A stretch of DNA of 64,000 nt from Flavobacteriaceae bacterium (GCA_028279515.1 JANQNQ010000003.1:1-64000), one strand, 5' to 3'. Numbered from the stretch's first letter, positions 18,512-26,680 are shown. Numbers and translations are program-made. The notes: generated by a model from the letters alone, not told the origin.

Positions 18512-19384
18512 GTGAGCACAAATACTTTTCAGAAGCAATCCTTTTGGCAACAATCTGTAAATTTCTTGGCAACCAAGCGAGAGAAGTGGGGGCTTATTCT
18601 GTTTTTAGCGTTGTACATTCCGTTGTTCTTGTTGATCTTTCAACCCTTCGGAGTTAATAACTATGACCCAACACATTCGATCCGATGGGAGTTTTTTATT
18701 GCAGCCATCGGTTTCGGACTCGTAAACGGTGTTAGCATGTGGTTGTACGAATTCGTCATTGCACCCAGACTATTCACGAAAAGAACGCGAGCGATCTTCA
18801 TCATACGAATGGTACTCGAATTGCTTCTTCTTTCATTCACAACATATCTATTTTACAATGTATTGGGCAATTTTCATGACTGGAATTGGCCTAGCTTCTT
18901 TGGTTTCGTTAGAGACGTCGGACTTTCGGGCTTAATTCCGTTGGGATTGGTATTTCTATATTTTAATTATAAGCGTACTCGTAGTTCTTATGAGGCACTA
19001 CTAAACAAATCAAAATTCAATAGACGTAGGCACGACCTTGTGCGAATTACTTCAGACAATGGCAAGGAGAACCTTGTGATAGCGTCAAAAGGGTTGCTTT
19101 TTATAGAAGCACAAGATAATTATGTGGCTGTATATCATATAGAAAATGATCGGGTCAAAAAGTCGTTGTTACGTACCACGATGAAAAGATTAGAAAACCT
19201 TTTGACGGATCAATCGATAGTACGGTGTCACCGATCGTATATGGTCAATATGGGCAAGGTAGAAAAAGTAAGCGGTCCAACTCATCAGCTTAAAATACAT
19301 CTTGAGCATATTGAAAAACCCATCCCGGTTTCAAAGACGTATGTCCCTGTTCTAGAAGAAGGACTTACCGCTCACCACTCATGA
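18512..19384 (+). CDS. Membrane-bound LytTR-domain transcriptional regulator
   Basis: A 290-residue protein with four transmembrane helices (starting WGLILFLALYIPLFLLIFQPF at ~26, then to ~155) and a C-terminal LytTR DNA-binding domain (~185-285: FIEAQDNYVAVYHIEND, VRCHRSYMVNM, ISKTYV-like end). It has no receiver domain, so it is a one-component regulator that senses at or in the membrane. The start is GTG 18512, the first reasonable codon in frame; no ATG occurs before the first helix. It is divergent from the DUF6660-TonB receptor pair and is followed by a membrane protein gene 85 bp downstream, either of which may be its target. Confidence 0.88.
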   Translation: MSTNTFQKQSFWQQSVNFLATKREKWGLILFLALYIPLFLLIFQPFGVNNYDPTHSIRWEFFIAAIGFGLVNGVSMWLYEFVIAPRLFTKRTRAIFIIRMVLELLLLSFTTYLFYNVLGNFHDWNWPSFFGFVRDVGLSGLIPLGLVFLYFNYKRTRSSYEALLNKSKFNRRRHDLVRITSDNGKENLVIASKGLLFIEAQDNYVAVYHIENDRVKKSLLRTTMKRLENLLTDQSIVRCHRSYMVNMGKVEKVSGPTHQLKIHLEHIEKPIPVSKTYVPVLEEGLTAHHS

Positions 19385-19469
19385 GTAAATTTCACCCCAA
19401 AACCCCTACGAAAGTGTTTTTGTTTCAAATCTGTTGATAGTTTTGAGTATCACACTTAAAACATTCATC

Positions 19470-20120
19470 ATGAAAAATTGGACCGCTGTACGTATAAAGA
19501 ATTGGCCCATGGTCATTTTATCTCTAATGATCAGTTTCACTTTTATAACCACCTGGCTTCCGTTTCTTAGATGCCTCTTCGACGGTTCTTCCTATCGCTG
19601 GGGTACTGGATACTTCGGAATGGGGTTTTCCAGCCGTGGTCTCTCTGCTGACTATATATTCTTGGTGGTCATATGCGCTTTGTATTTTGCGCTGTTCATT
19701 ACAGCTTATTGGACAAAGAAACGCTGGATATATTATGCCTTATTGATCTGGTGGTGGCTACATAGCTTCGGAAACTTGCTCTACGATATTATCAAAAATG
19801 GTGATACCATGTTTCATGGTGACACATTGAACGTCCATGTTTCACTTTCTAAGATTGTCATCCCATTTTCTGTTGTGGCCATCGCGTTGATTGTTTGGGT
19901 AATTTTAAAAGATAGAAGGCAAGTAGACTTACAATTGCCATGGGCTAAGGCAAACAGCTTAATGGCTGCTATCATCTTGGGGCCTATAGTCCTTCAGGCT
20001 GCTCTCTTCGCCACTGGAGCTCCAGACAACATTGGCGATAAAATCGGGGTGCTTCTAGCATTGGTGCAATGCTTCGCCATTCCTTTTATTTTTCCGCCTT
20101 TAAAAAAGAAAGAAGAGTAA
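19470..20120 (+). CDS. Integral membrane protein of unknown function
   Basis: A 216-residue protein with about six hydrophobic segments (e.g. WPMVILSLMISFTFITTWLPF, YIFLVVICALYFALFITAYW, IVIPFSVVAIALIVWVIL, LMAAIILGPIVLQAALFA). I do not recognise the family. ATG 19470 is preferred to TTG 19434, which would add 12 residues. It follows the membrane LytTR regulator by 85 bp on the same strand, a frequent regulator-plus-membrane-target arrangement. Its stop lies 4 bp from the stop of the convergent gene. Confidence 0.7.
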   Translation: MKNWTAVRIKNWPMVILSLMISFTFITTWLPFLRCLFDGSSYRWGTGYFGMGFSSRGLSADYIFLVVICALYFALFITAYWTKKRWIYYALLIWWWLHSFGNLLYDIIKNGDTMFHGDTLNVHVSLSKIVIPFSVVAIALIVWVILKDRRQVDLQLPWAKANSLMAAIILGPIVLQAALFATGAPDNIGDKIGVLLALVQCFAIPFIFPPLKKKEE

Positions 20121-20124
20121 CGCC

Positions 20125-21387
20125 TTATTTAGAAAACGTTTGGTCTAGGAAAGTGGTAGTTTCTGTTAGATTTTTAAGGGAAATCGACTGTACTTCTCCA
20201 GCGCCGAGAAAGCGATAACGCATGCCAGCGATATCTCCAAGGGTTTCTGTGTACGAACTAGTGAATACTTTGTTGCCTTCGATATACACTGAGACTTGCT
20301 TATTGATAACTTCGATCTTGATGTTTTTAAAAGAGGAAAGGTCCGTGCAAAGTGCAGACAGATCGTGTTCCTTTCCGCTGTGATATACATCACTGAGCAT
20401 TACGCCCATTTCTGAAGCGCAACCAGCGATTGAAAACGGAATGATCATCGCACTTTTGGTACCCAGGATGACAATACGAGCTTGTTGGCAGACAGCCCAT
20501 TTATCTGAATAGGTGTTTTTGATCGAGGTTTCAAGCACAAAGTGATCGCCCGACACCCGATCTCCGTCCTGAACATAATGGTAAGACGACGTAATTGGAT
20601 CTGGATTAGAACGAATTTCCTTCAGCGCACTTTCAGGCAGTGACAAGGAAGTTCCGTTTTGTGCTGTTTCTTGTATGTACTTGGGGATTGGTTCAAAATC
20701 GATAGTGCCTAACCAGCCATTACTTTTAATGAACAGATCATGCTCTTTGATGATTTTTCCGTCCACTAAAAGCTTGGCCCTAAAATAGCCAGGATAGTAA
20801 TAGATACCGGTGGCCTGTTTTTGCCCAGGTTTTAATAGAATGGTCTTTGCAGGGTCCCAATATTGCTGGATATGGATGCTATCTGAGAAAACGTTATCAA
20901 TGTTTAAATCAAACACTACAGAGTTGGGAATACCATCGGTAATCGGACGACTACTAAAGGTAATTGAAGCAGGATCGATGACAACAGGGTCCGTGTCTCC
21001 CAGAAACATCGAATACAGCGAAATGAACACAACGGTTAACACAGAAGCCGAAAGGACGATGATTCTGAGATTGGGATTCACATTGCGTTCAAACCAAGAA
21101 GGTGTTTTTACAGGTTCCTGATTCTTAAAATCCCGCCAGTTGGCAAATCCAGCAAATTGCGCTAGCGTGTTTAACGTGCTGATACTAGGTTGGCTTTGGT
21201 ATTTAACGCGGCCCCAAACACGTTTTAAAGTGGTGGGGCTGAGCAATACTTGAGTTTCTTTCTGGATCTTTTCGCTTAGCTCAATAAACACATCATTATG
21301 CCATTGCGCCGAAGGACCCCAGTCGAGTTTTTCCTCGATGGTGATCAAGCACTTTTCAATCCAACTATGTTCTGATCCGTTATTCAT
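20125..21387 (-). CDS. Membrane-anchored protein with N-terminal HTH-like domain
   Basis: A 420-residue protein in three parts. Residues 1-95 are a cytoplasmic helical domain (WIEKCLITIEEKLDWGPS, LSEKIQKETQVLLSPTTLKRVWG, ISTLNTLAQFAGFANWRDF) that looks like a DNA-binding HTH; this N-terminus recurs in Bacteroidota but I know no name for it. One transmembrane helix (IIVLSASVLTVVFISLYSMF, ~110-130) follows. The ~280-residue rest is periplasmic and beta-rich, ending in a concanavalin-like block (IKIEVINKQVSVYIEGNKVF). It resembles a transmembrane one-component sensor. It is divergent from the exported DUF1080-like gene, its likely target. Confidence 0.68.
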   Translation of the reverse strand: MNNGSEHSWIEKCLITIEEKLDWGPSAQWHNDVFIELSEKIQKETQVLLSPTTLKRVWGRVKYQSQPSISTLNTLAQFAGFANWRDFKNQEPVKTPSWFERNVNPNLRIIVLSASVLTVVFISLYSMFLGDTDPVVIDPASITFSSRPITDGIPNSVVFDLNIDNVFSDSIHIQQYWDPAKTILLKPGQKQATGIYYYPGYFRAKLLVDGKIIKEHDLFIKSNGWLGTIDFEPIPKYIQETAQNGTSLSLPESALKEIRSNPDPITSSYHYVQDGDRVSGDHFVLETSIKNTYSDKWAVCQQARIVILGTKSAMIIPFSIAGCASEMGVMLSDVYHSGKEHDLSALCTDLSSFKNIKIEVINKQVSVYIEGNKVFTSSYTETLGDIAGMRYRFLGAGEVQSISLKNLTETTTFLDQTFSK

Positions 21388-21507
21388 GATACTTTAACAA
21401 AAGTCTTTAAAAATAACGACTTGAACAACATTGAATCGACTTGCACCAACTTGTTTTCGTATGTGCGAAAGTATGTTAGAGCTTTACATACATCAAATCC
21501 AAAAAAC

Positions 21508-22611
21508 ATGAAAAATTCAATTTTAATTATCACATTTTGTATTGCATTTCAAATGGCAATCGGGCAGAAGACCATACCTATTGATACCACTCATTGGGAG
21601 ATATCGGCAAGGGCACATATTATTGAAAAGTACAAAGGAAAGGACGCCATCTACCTTCAAGCAGGTGGTATGACCTTGAAGAATCAAACCTTTTTAAACG
21701 GAACCATAGAATATGATATCTACCTGAAAAAGGAGGCAGCATTTCCAGGTGTTTACTTTCGCTCAACCAAAGACGGAGATTCAGAGCAATGGTACATAAG
21801 ACCTCACTTACCAGGAAAGGCTGATGCCAATCAAGCGACAGGAGTATTTAAAGGAATCACCCCATGGCAATTACATTTTGGCCCCAAATACTCGTTTCCG
21901 TATGAATATAAATACGATGATTGGACGCACGTGAAAATCGTAGTTAACAATGATCAGGCGCAGATCTATTTGGATCACGCCACAGAACCAAACCTTTCTT
22001 GGAAGTTGTTTAATCCAATTCAGGAGGGTGAAATAAGTTTTAGGGGAGGAAACGCTTCAGGATTACATTTGGCCAATATCAGTATAGATAAAACAGCAAC
22101 ACGCATGAAGGATTTCAGCCCTATAGAGCGAAAACCGATTGAAGGATTAGTACAACAATGGGTGCTGTCTGATAAGTTTGAAGAAAAACTGTTGGACAAT
22201 ACCAGTAGATTGAAGTCAATCATTGCAGCGCGAAAATGGAACAAAAAGGTTCAGGTCGAAGAAGGAACCGCAGCCAACATTTCAAGGCAGATAACGCTCA
22301 GGGATGACAACCCCGGAAACACAGTCTTTGCGAAACTGGTGGTACGTTCAGATAAAAAACAAACAAAGCGTTTTCAATTTGGTTATAGTGATAGGGTAGT
22401 GGCCATCGTAAACGGAAACCCCGTCTATAAAGGTAATAATAGATGGCGTTCGCGTGATTATCGCTATTTAGGAACCATCGGACTGTTTGATGAGATCTAC
22501 GTGGATTTAAAGAAAGGTGAAAACACAATTTTATTGGCGGTGTCAGAGGACTTTGGTGGTTGGTTGGTCACTGGTAAGTTTGAAGATATGAACGGAATTA
22601 CCATAAAATAA
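21508..22611 (+). CDS. Exported DUF1080/LamG-like concanavalin-fold protein
   Basis: A 367-residue exported protein with signal peptide MKNSILIITFCIAFQMAIGQ. Residues ~25-190 have the 3-keto-disaccharide hydrolase (DUF1080) / LamG style: GTIEYDIYLKKEAAFPGVYFR, WTHVKIVVNNDQAQIYLD, then a second beta domain (residues ~200-367). No catalytic acid pair can be assigned with confidence, so it may be a binding protein. ATG 21508 starts the signal; an in-frame TTG at 21421 would add 29 residues. Divergent from the membrane-anchored HTH-like protein, whose periplasmic part carries a similar concanavalin-like block. Confidence 0.65.
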   Translation: MKNSILIITFCIAFQMAIGQKTIPIDTTHWEISARAHIIEKYKGKDAIYLQAGGMTLKNQTFLNGTIEYDIYLKKEAAFPGVYFRSTKDGDSEQWYIRPHLPGKADANQATGVFKGITPWQLHFGPKYSFPYEYKYDDWTHVKIVVNNDQAQIYLDHATEPNLSWKLFNPIQEGEISFRGGNASGLHLANISIDKTATRMKDFSPIERKPIEGLVQQWVLSDKFEEKLLDNTSRLKSIIAARKWNKKVQVEEGTAANISRQITLRDDNPGNTVFAKLVVRSDKKQTKRFQFGYSDRVVAIVNGNPVYKGNNRWRSRDYRYLGTIGLFDEIYVDLKKGENTILLAVSEDFGGWLVTGKFEDMNGITIK

Positions 22612-22632
22612 TATTTTAGAAAACACATCATT

Positions 22633-22646
22633 TCTATAATTCTCGA
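22633..22646. promoter_or_regulatory. Candidate ArsR-type operator, copy 1
   Basis: TCTATAATTCTCGA, an imperfect palindrome that matches the site at 23001-23014 in 12 of 14 positions. It lies 30 bp before the ArsR-type gene and just upstream of its TAnnTTTG box, where autoregulation would act. Confidence 0.6.
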
Positions 22647-22664
22647 TATGTAAATATATTTTGT

Positions 22665-22672
22665 TACCTTTG
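22665..22672 (+). promoter_or_regulatory. Bacteroidota -7 box (TACCTTTG); possibly leaderless ArsR mRNA
   Basis: An exact TAnnTTTG element only 4 bp before the ATG at 22677. With the normal ~6-7 bp from the -7 box to the transcription start, the mRNA would begin at or next to the start codon, i.e. it would be leaderless. No TTTG -33 box is obvious; the palindrome at 22633-22646 occupies that region. Confidence 0.55.
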
Positions 22673-22676
22673 TGTC

Positions 22677-22979
22677 ATGGAAATTGTTGAAATAAGCAAA
22701 GTTTTGTCAAACGACACAAGGGTGAAGATTTTAAAATGGTTGAAGAATCCAGAAGAAAATTTTCCCCCGCATCAAGATATCGACCATTTTGATGACGGGG
22801 TTTGTGTTGGGTATATTCATGATAAGACCGGCTTATCACAATCTACCATATCGACCTATTTGAGCGCTATGCAAAATGCTAATCTAATTATTCCTACAAG
22901 ACATGGTAAATGGACCTACTATCGCAGGAATGAGGAAGTCATTAGAGCATACGTCAAAACACTGAAAGAGGAGCTGTGA
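22677..22979 (+). CDS. ArsR/SmtB-type winged-helix regulator
   Basis: A 100-residue single-domain regulator: EIVEISKVLSNDTRVKILKWL is the ArsR helix-1/2 pattern, TGLSQSTISTYLSAMQNANLI the recognition helix region, and TRHGKWTYYRRNEEVI the wing. A loop DHFDDGVCVG holds one Cys and several acidic residues; it lacks the classic CxC metal site, so a metal sensor role is uncertain. Related Bacteroidota regulators sense redox or small molecules. It is followed on the same strand by a 46-codon ORF and a racemase gene, and near-identical palindromes lie on both sides of it. Confidence 0.88.
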   Translation: MEIVEISKVLSNDTRVKILKWLKNPEENFPPHQDIDHFDDGVCVGYIHDKTGLSQSTISTYLSAMQNANLIIPTRHGKWTYYRRNEEVIRAYVKTLKEEL

Positions 22980-23000
22980 CTCTTTTTTTAGAATATCATA

Positions 23001-23014
23001 TCTATAATTCTAGA
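23001..23014. promoter_or_regulatory. Candidate ArsR-type operator, copy 2
   Basis: TCTATAATTCTAGA, an imperfect palindrome with arms TCTA...TAGA around AATT. It sits 22 bp after the ArsR-type stop codon and 36 bp before the 46-codon ORF, so it could control the small ORF and racemase separately from the regulator. Confidence 0.6.
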
Positions 23015-23049
23015 AATATCAAATTGTAAAACTAAAAAGAAACACCTTT

Positions 23050-23190
23050 ATGGAATGTTGTACCAACCCAGCAATGACAATGTATACATGTCAAGTTGAA
23101 ACTAAAGAAAAAGTAACATGGAAAACGTGGTTTAAAAACTGGCGCAGCTTCACCATCTCTGGCGCAGAACAGATGGTTAACTTTAAATAG
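23050..23190 (+). CDS. Small 46-residue Cys-containing protein
   Basis: A short ORF encoding 46 residues: starts MECCTNPAMTMYTCQ, contains KTWFKNWRSFTISGAEQ and ends MVNFK. It has three Cys (C3, C4, C14) and three Trp, no signal peptide and no membrane segment. Its stop is 6 bp before the racemase ATG, and it lies behind the second operator-like palindrome. Spacing and context support a real gene translated with the racemase, but the family is unknown to me. A Cys-Cys N-terminus next to an ArsR regulator could mean metal or thiol chemistry; that is inference. Confidence 0.55.
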   Translation: MECCTNPAMTMYTCQVETKEKVTWKTWFKNWRSFTISGAEQMVNFK

Positions 23191-23196
23191 TAAACT

Positions 23197-23934
23197 ATGG
23201 AAAAACAAACAAAGACCATTGGTCTGATAGGAGGGATGAGTTGGGAATCTTCAAAAGTCTATTATGAATACACCAACCAGATTGTAAAAGAACTTTGGGG
23301 GGACTTGCACTCTTGTAAGAGCGTCATGGTCACCGTAGACTTTGCAGAAATTGAAGCATATACTTTTCAAGACAATTGGGAAGCCATCGGAAAGATGATG
23401 GGTGAAGCCGCCCAGCAATTAGAAAGGGCAGGGGCCGATATAATTTTGCTTTGTACCAATACTATTCATTTGGTAAGTGATCATATTATGAAGAGCGTTT
23501 CCATTCCTTTTCTGCATATAGCAGAAGCGACGGGAAGAGCTATTCAGCATAAAAACCTTAAAAAGGTCGGACTCTTAGGAACTCAGTTCACCATGGAAAA
23601 AGACTTCTATGCTGGTTATTTGAAGGATAATTTTGGCATTGAAGTGATTATTCCAGAGTTGGAAGATCGCAAAATGCTTCAAGACATCATATACAACGAA
23701 TTGGTAAAGGGAGTATTCAAAGAGGAGTCCAAGGAAACCGTTTTGTGCATCATGAATCAATTGACCGAACAGGGTGCCGAGGGTATAATTCACGGATGTA
23801 CAGAATTACCAATACTAATACCTGAAAGTGAAACCTCACTGATAACATTTGATACATCCAAAATTCATGTAGAAGCAGCAGTTAAGTGGGCTTTAGACGA
23901 GGAGCCCGTTGTTTTAGAAGAAAGGTCTGTCTAG
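23197..23934 (+). CDS. Aspartate/glutamate racemase family protein
   Basis: A 245-residue PLP-independent racemase of the RacX/YgeA/aspartate racemase group. The N-terminus has IGLIGGMSWESSKVYYEYTN; the two catalytic cysteines are C86 (LLCTNTIH) and C201 (HGCTELPIL). Both are present, so a true two-base racemase is likely, acting in the cytoplasm on an acidic or other L/D amino acid; the substrate cannot be fixed. It is 6 bp after the 46-codon ORF and probably cotranscribed with it. D-amino acids could serve cell-wall remodelling or signalling; this is inference. Confidence 0.9.
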   Translation: MEKQTKTIGLIGGMSWESSKVYYEYTNQIVKELWGDLHSCKSVMVTVDFAEIEAYTFQDNWEAIGKMMGEAAQQLERAGADIILLCTNTIHLVSDHIMKSVSIPFLHIAEATGRAIQHKNLKKVGLLGTQFTMEKDFYAGYLKDNFGIEVIIPELEDRKMLQDIIYNELVKGVFKEESKETVLCIMNQLTEQGAEGIIHGCTELPILIPESETSLITFDTSKIHVEAAVKWALDEEPVVLEERSV

Positions 23935-23966
23935 TTGTTACGACTTCTTTGAAACTATTTGCGGTT

Positions 23967-24005
23967 TTTTCCGTTTATAGTACGTAGGGCTTATTAAACG
24001 GAAAA
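23967..24005. promoter_or_regulatory. Inverted repeat with TTCCGTTT boxes upstream of an AraC gene
   Basis: A perfect 11-bp inverted repeat (TTTTCCGTTTA, 23967-23977; TAAACGGAAAA, 23995-24005) with a 17-nt loop. The core TTCCGTTT occurs again in direct orientation at 24024-24031, 46 bp before the AraC gene's ATG. It may be a terminator for the racemase operon or an operator for the AraC protein; three copies of one box favour the latter. Confidence 0.55.
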
Positions 24006-24076
24006 GAACTGCGCAATGCACTATTCCGTTTGATGCAGCTTGAAGAGAAGCCATTAACAACAACACCCTTAGGGCA

Positions 24077-24982
24077 ATGGACCCGAAGATTTTTGATACC
24101 TTCTCAGAATTCCTAGCGACATTAGGAATCGAGAACGACCAAGACTTTAATTTCACCATTCACGATTTTGATGAACTGGTGCCCTATACACCTATCGAGT
24201 CCCAACGTTTTAGAGCCAATTACTATACGTTTGTATTGGTAAAGAAAGGGGAGGGATATCACTGTGTCAACGACCTTTGCTTCCAAATGAAGCAAAATGC
24301 CTTCTATTTCACAATTCCAGGACATTTAAGGTCATTTGCCATGGAAGAACCTTGGTGTGGTTTTGTCATTACCTTCACGGCAGGATTCTTAAAAACCTTT
24401 GGCAATGTCAACGGAGTAAAGGAGTTTCCGTTTTTGATCAATGAGCCGTTACCGGTTATGGAGCTTAAATCCTGTGATTTTGAGGGACTTTTCAATTTCT
24501 GTGACAACTTGCATAAAGAGTATAAGAATCGACCAGCATATCCAGAAAAAGTTTTTAGTCGATATCTGACCATTCTTCTGTACAAAACAAAAACACTTCT
24601 GCAAGAATATCAAGTATCTGTTGGATTAGAAAACAGCCCGACAAAGATTGTCATGGAATTCAAGCGTTTACTAAATGAAAATTTCCATGCGATACAGCAG
24701 TCGATGGAAGATCACATCTGGAAAGTCTCAGAATTTGCCAATCGCTTGAATATTGAAGCCAATTATTTTGGGCAACTCATCAAAAGAGAAACCGGGCAAT
24801 CTGTCAAAGCATTTATAAACCACAAAACCATCACCGAAGCAAAGGCATTGCTTGTCAATAGCGGACAAAGTATTGCCGAGATCGCAGATATGCTAACGTT
24901 TTCGGATGTGTCTAATTTCAATCGTTTCTTTAAGAAATTAGAGGGAATCACGCCAAGACAATACCGCGAACTTAAAAAATGA
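24077..24982 (+). CDS. AraC-family transcriptional regulator
   Basis: A 301-residue regulator with an N-terminal cupin-like sensor domain (YYTFVLVKKGEGYHCVNDLCFQMKQNAFYFTIPG) and a C-terminal AraC double HTH (VSEFANRLNIEANYFGQLIKRETG, IAEIADMLTFSDVSNFNRFFKKLEG, TPRQYRE). No signal or membrane segment. The ATG at 24077 follows three TTCCGTTT boxes. It stands alone: the next gene, an exported T9SS protein, begins 130 bp downstream. The ligand is unknown. Confidence 0.9.
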   Translation: MDPKIFDTFSEFLATLGIENDQDFNFTIHDFDELVPYTPIESQRFRANYYTFVLVKKGEGYHCVNDLCFQMKQNAFYFTIPGHLRSFAMEEPWCGFVITFTAGFLKTFGNVNGVKEFPFLINEPLPVMELKSCDFEGLFNFCDNLHKEYKNRPAYPEKVFSRYLTILLYKTKTLLQEYQVSVGLENSPTKIVMEFKRLLNENFHAIQQSMEDHIWKVSEFANRLNIEANYFGQLIKRETGQSVKAFINHKTITEAKALLVNSGQSIAEIADMLTFSDVSNFNRFFKKLEGITPRQYRELKK

Positions 24983-25112
24983 CAAGTTTTACTTGAGTTT
25001 TGACCTTCCTCAGTTCATAGAAAACTGTAAACTTTAACATCGAAATAAACAATCGGTGTTGCTTGATCCCCATCATGAGCTTTAATCACCTTCGTCCCAA
25101 AAGATCGAAACC

Positions 25113-26045
25113 ATGAGAAAGCTACATCTTGTCATTATAACAATCTTTATTACTGTTAAGGTTGGGGCGCAGTCCTATGATTTTACTCAACGCACTGCGT
25201 CCTTCTCTTTTTTACAAAATAGTACAAGTATCAATAACGGAAGTGTCTGGTCAGACTTTGACATGTTCGATGTACCCATTGGGTTTACTTTCGAATTTAT
25301 GGGTCGTTCTTTCACTACTGTTACGTTTGAAGCAACCGGAAGGTTGATTTTCGACAATCCAGATCATTTTTATTACGCCGATATGGTCACCATATTGGGA
25401 ATGAGAGACAAAGGGGCAACTTCTTCACAATCTCCATTATCATACCAATTGGCAGGCACATCAGGAAATCAAATTCTCAAAATAGAAGTTAACAATGCGA
25501 CGTATGGTGGAGGCTCAACGGTCAACTATCAAATATGGCTGTATGAAGCCAACAATACTATAGAGTTACATATGGGGCCTTATACATCCACCTTTGCGAA
25601 CACCCCATTCTCTGGCCTCTTTTATGTAGAAAGTTTTGGCCCGATCAATTACAACTATAGCATTGTCTTGTCTGGAAATCCGTCATCCCCAACGGTTCAA
25701 GAATTTACGGGACCAGATGATGGTCCTTTCAATAGTACTTTAAATGACATTCCTTCAAACGGAACTGTGTATACTTTTGCTGATAATTCAATCTTAGGAA
25801 TCCAAGAAGTTGAGCAAAGCAAAATTCGTTTGTATCCAACACCCTCTTATGGGATAGTACATTTAACGGGAGACCCAATTATTGAAGCAAAACTGTATTC
25901 GACAAAAGGAACGCAAATAATGACTATCGCTAAACGCACGGGATTAAAACAGATAGATCTTTCTGAGTTGTCTGCTGGGCTTTATCTTGCGGTTCTGACT
26001 AATACCTATGGACAAAGAAGTATTAAACGAATAGTAAAACAATGA
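25113..26045 (+). CDS. Secreted protein with T9SS C-terminal sorting domain
   Basis: A 310-residue secreted protein: signal peptide MRKLHLVIITIFITVKVGA, a beta-rich central region (PIGFTFEFMGRSFTTVTFEATGRL, INYNYSIVLSGNP) and a type A T9SS sorting domain in the last ~75 residues (IRLYPTPSYGIVHLTG, KQIDLSELSAGLYLAVLTN, RIVKQ). The PTP in place of the usual PNP is a mild variant. The central domain is not recognisable to me. It is likely exported across the outer membrane and attached or released. It ends 103 bp before a strong terminator. Confidence 0.83.
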   Translation: MRKLHLVIITIFITVKVGAQSYDFTQRTASFSFLQNSTSINNGSVWSDFDMFDVPIGFTFEFMGRSFTTVTFEATGRLIFDNPDHFYYADMVTILGMRDKGATSSQSPLSYQLAGTSGNQILKIEVNNATYGGGSTVNYQIWLYEANNTIELHMGPYTSTFANTPFSGLFYVESFGPINYNYSIVLSGNPSSPTVQEFTGPDDGPFNSTLNDIPSNGTVYTFADNSILGIQEVEQSKIRLYPTPSYGIVHLTGDPIIEAKLYSTKGTQIMTIAKRTGLKQIDLSELSAGLYLAVLTNTYGQRSIKRIVKQ

Positions 26046-26148
26046 AAATCACCCTCAAAATAACCTCTGTAATAACATCCACATTTGGATGTGACAACTG
26101 CCCCCACACTTAATGTTTTATAACATTTGGTTAATAGTGTTTTAGATG

Positions 26149-26178
26149 GCCCGAGAATGAATCTCGGGCTTCTTTTTG
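26149..26178 (+). terminator. Rho-independent terminator
   Basis: A perfect 8-bp stem GCCCGAGA / TCTCGGGC (26149-26156 and 26162-26169), a 5-nt loop, then TTCTTTTTG. It ends transcription from the T9SS gene and directly abuts the promoter of the MarR gene. Confidence 0.9.
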
Positions 26179-26200
26179 TATATTTGTGTAACCAGTTACA
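26179..26200 (+). promoter_or_regulatory. Promoter -7 box and palindromic MarR operator
   Basis: TATATTTG (26179-26186) is an exact TAnnTTTG box. It is followed at once by TGTAACCAGTTACA (26187-26200), a palindrome with perfect 6-bp arms. The operator covers the expected transcription start of the MarR gene (ATG 26207), so MarR autorepression is the simplest reading. Confidence 0.75.
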
Positions 26201-26206
26201 TTATTT

Positions 26207-26680
26207 ATGAAAAATGACTTCATCGCAGAACTAGGCTATATTGGCTTCACTGCCCGAATCAAGAGAATCAGTGACCTTCTAATGTATAGCGCCATAAACC
26301 ATTATAGGTCATCTAACATAGGAATTGAACCAAACTGGCACTTGGTACTATTGCTATTGTCTAAGGAAGGTTCCCAGACGGTTACGCAAATAGCAGAGCG
26401 TCTTTACCTTTCGCATCCCGCGATAATCAAGATCATTAAGAAAATGAAAGAAAGCGGACTTGTAGAAAGTACTACCCACCAAAAAGATGGGAGAAAACAA
26501 CTTATCAGCCTTAGTGAAAAAGCAGTGCGCTTATTGCCAGTATATCAGCAAGAATGGGCAACTATTGAAAGAGTACTGCTACAAATGGTCGATGAAGAAC
26601 TTTTAGACAAACTAGACGCTTTCGAAAAGAATTTCAGGGCAAAGAGTTTTTCAGAGAGATATCACGAATTAAACAATTAA
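26207..26680 (+). CDS. MarR-family transcriptional regulator
   Basis: A 157-residue winged-helix regulator: EPNWHLVLLLLSKEGSQTVTQIAERLYLSHPAIIKIIKKM is the HTH, followed by the wing ESTTHQKDGRKQLISLSEKA and a C-terminal dimerisation helix. ATG 26207 lies 6 bp behind a 14-bp palindrome that overlaps its own transcription start. A GNAT acetyltransferase gene follows by 8 bp, so the two form an operon; MarR-GNAT pairs are common in Bacteroidota, where the regulator controls the acetyltransferase. Confidence 0.92.
   Translation: MKNDFIAELGYIGFTARIKRISDLLMYSAINHYRSSNIGIEPNWHLVLLLLSKEGSQTVTQIAERLYLSHPAIIKIIKKMKESGLVESTTHQKDGRKQLISLSEKAVRLLPVYQQEWATIERVLLQMVDEELLDKLDAFEKNFRAKSFSERYHELNN

Noticed and set aside
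22665-22672. Second TAnnTTTG box in TATATTTTG upstream of the ArsR-type gene
   Set aside because: The spacing of bases is off by one: TTTTG with TA one base too early, so it is not a match.
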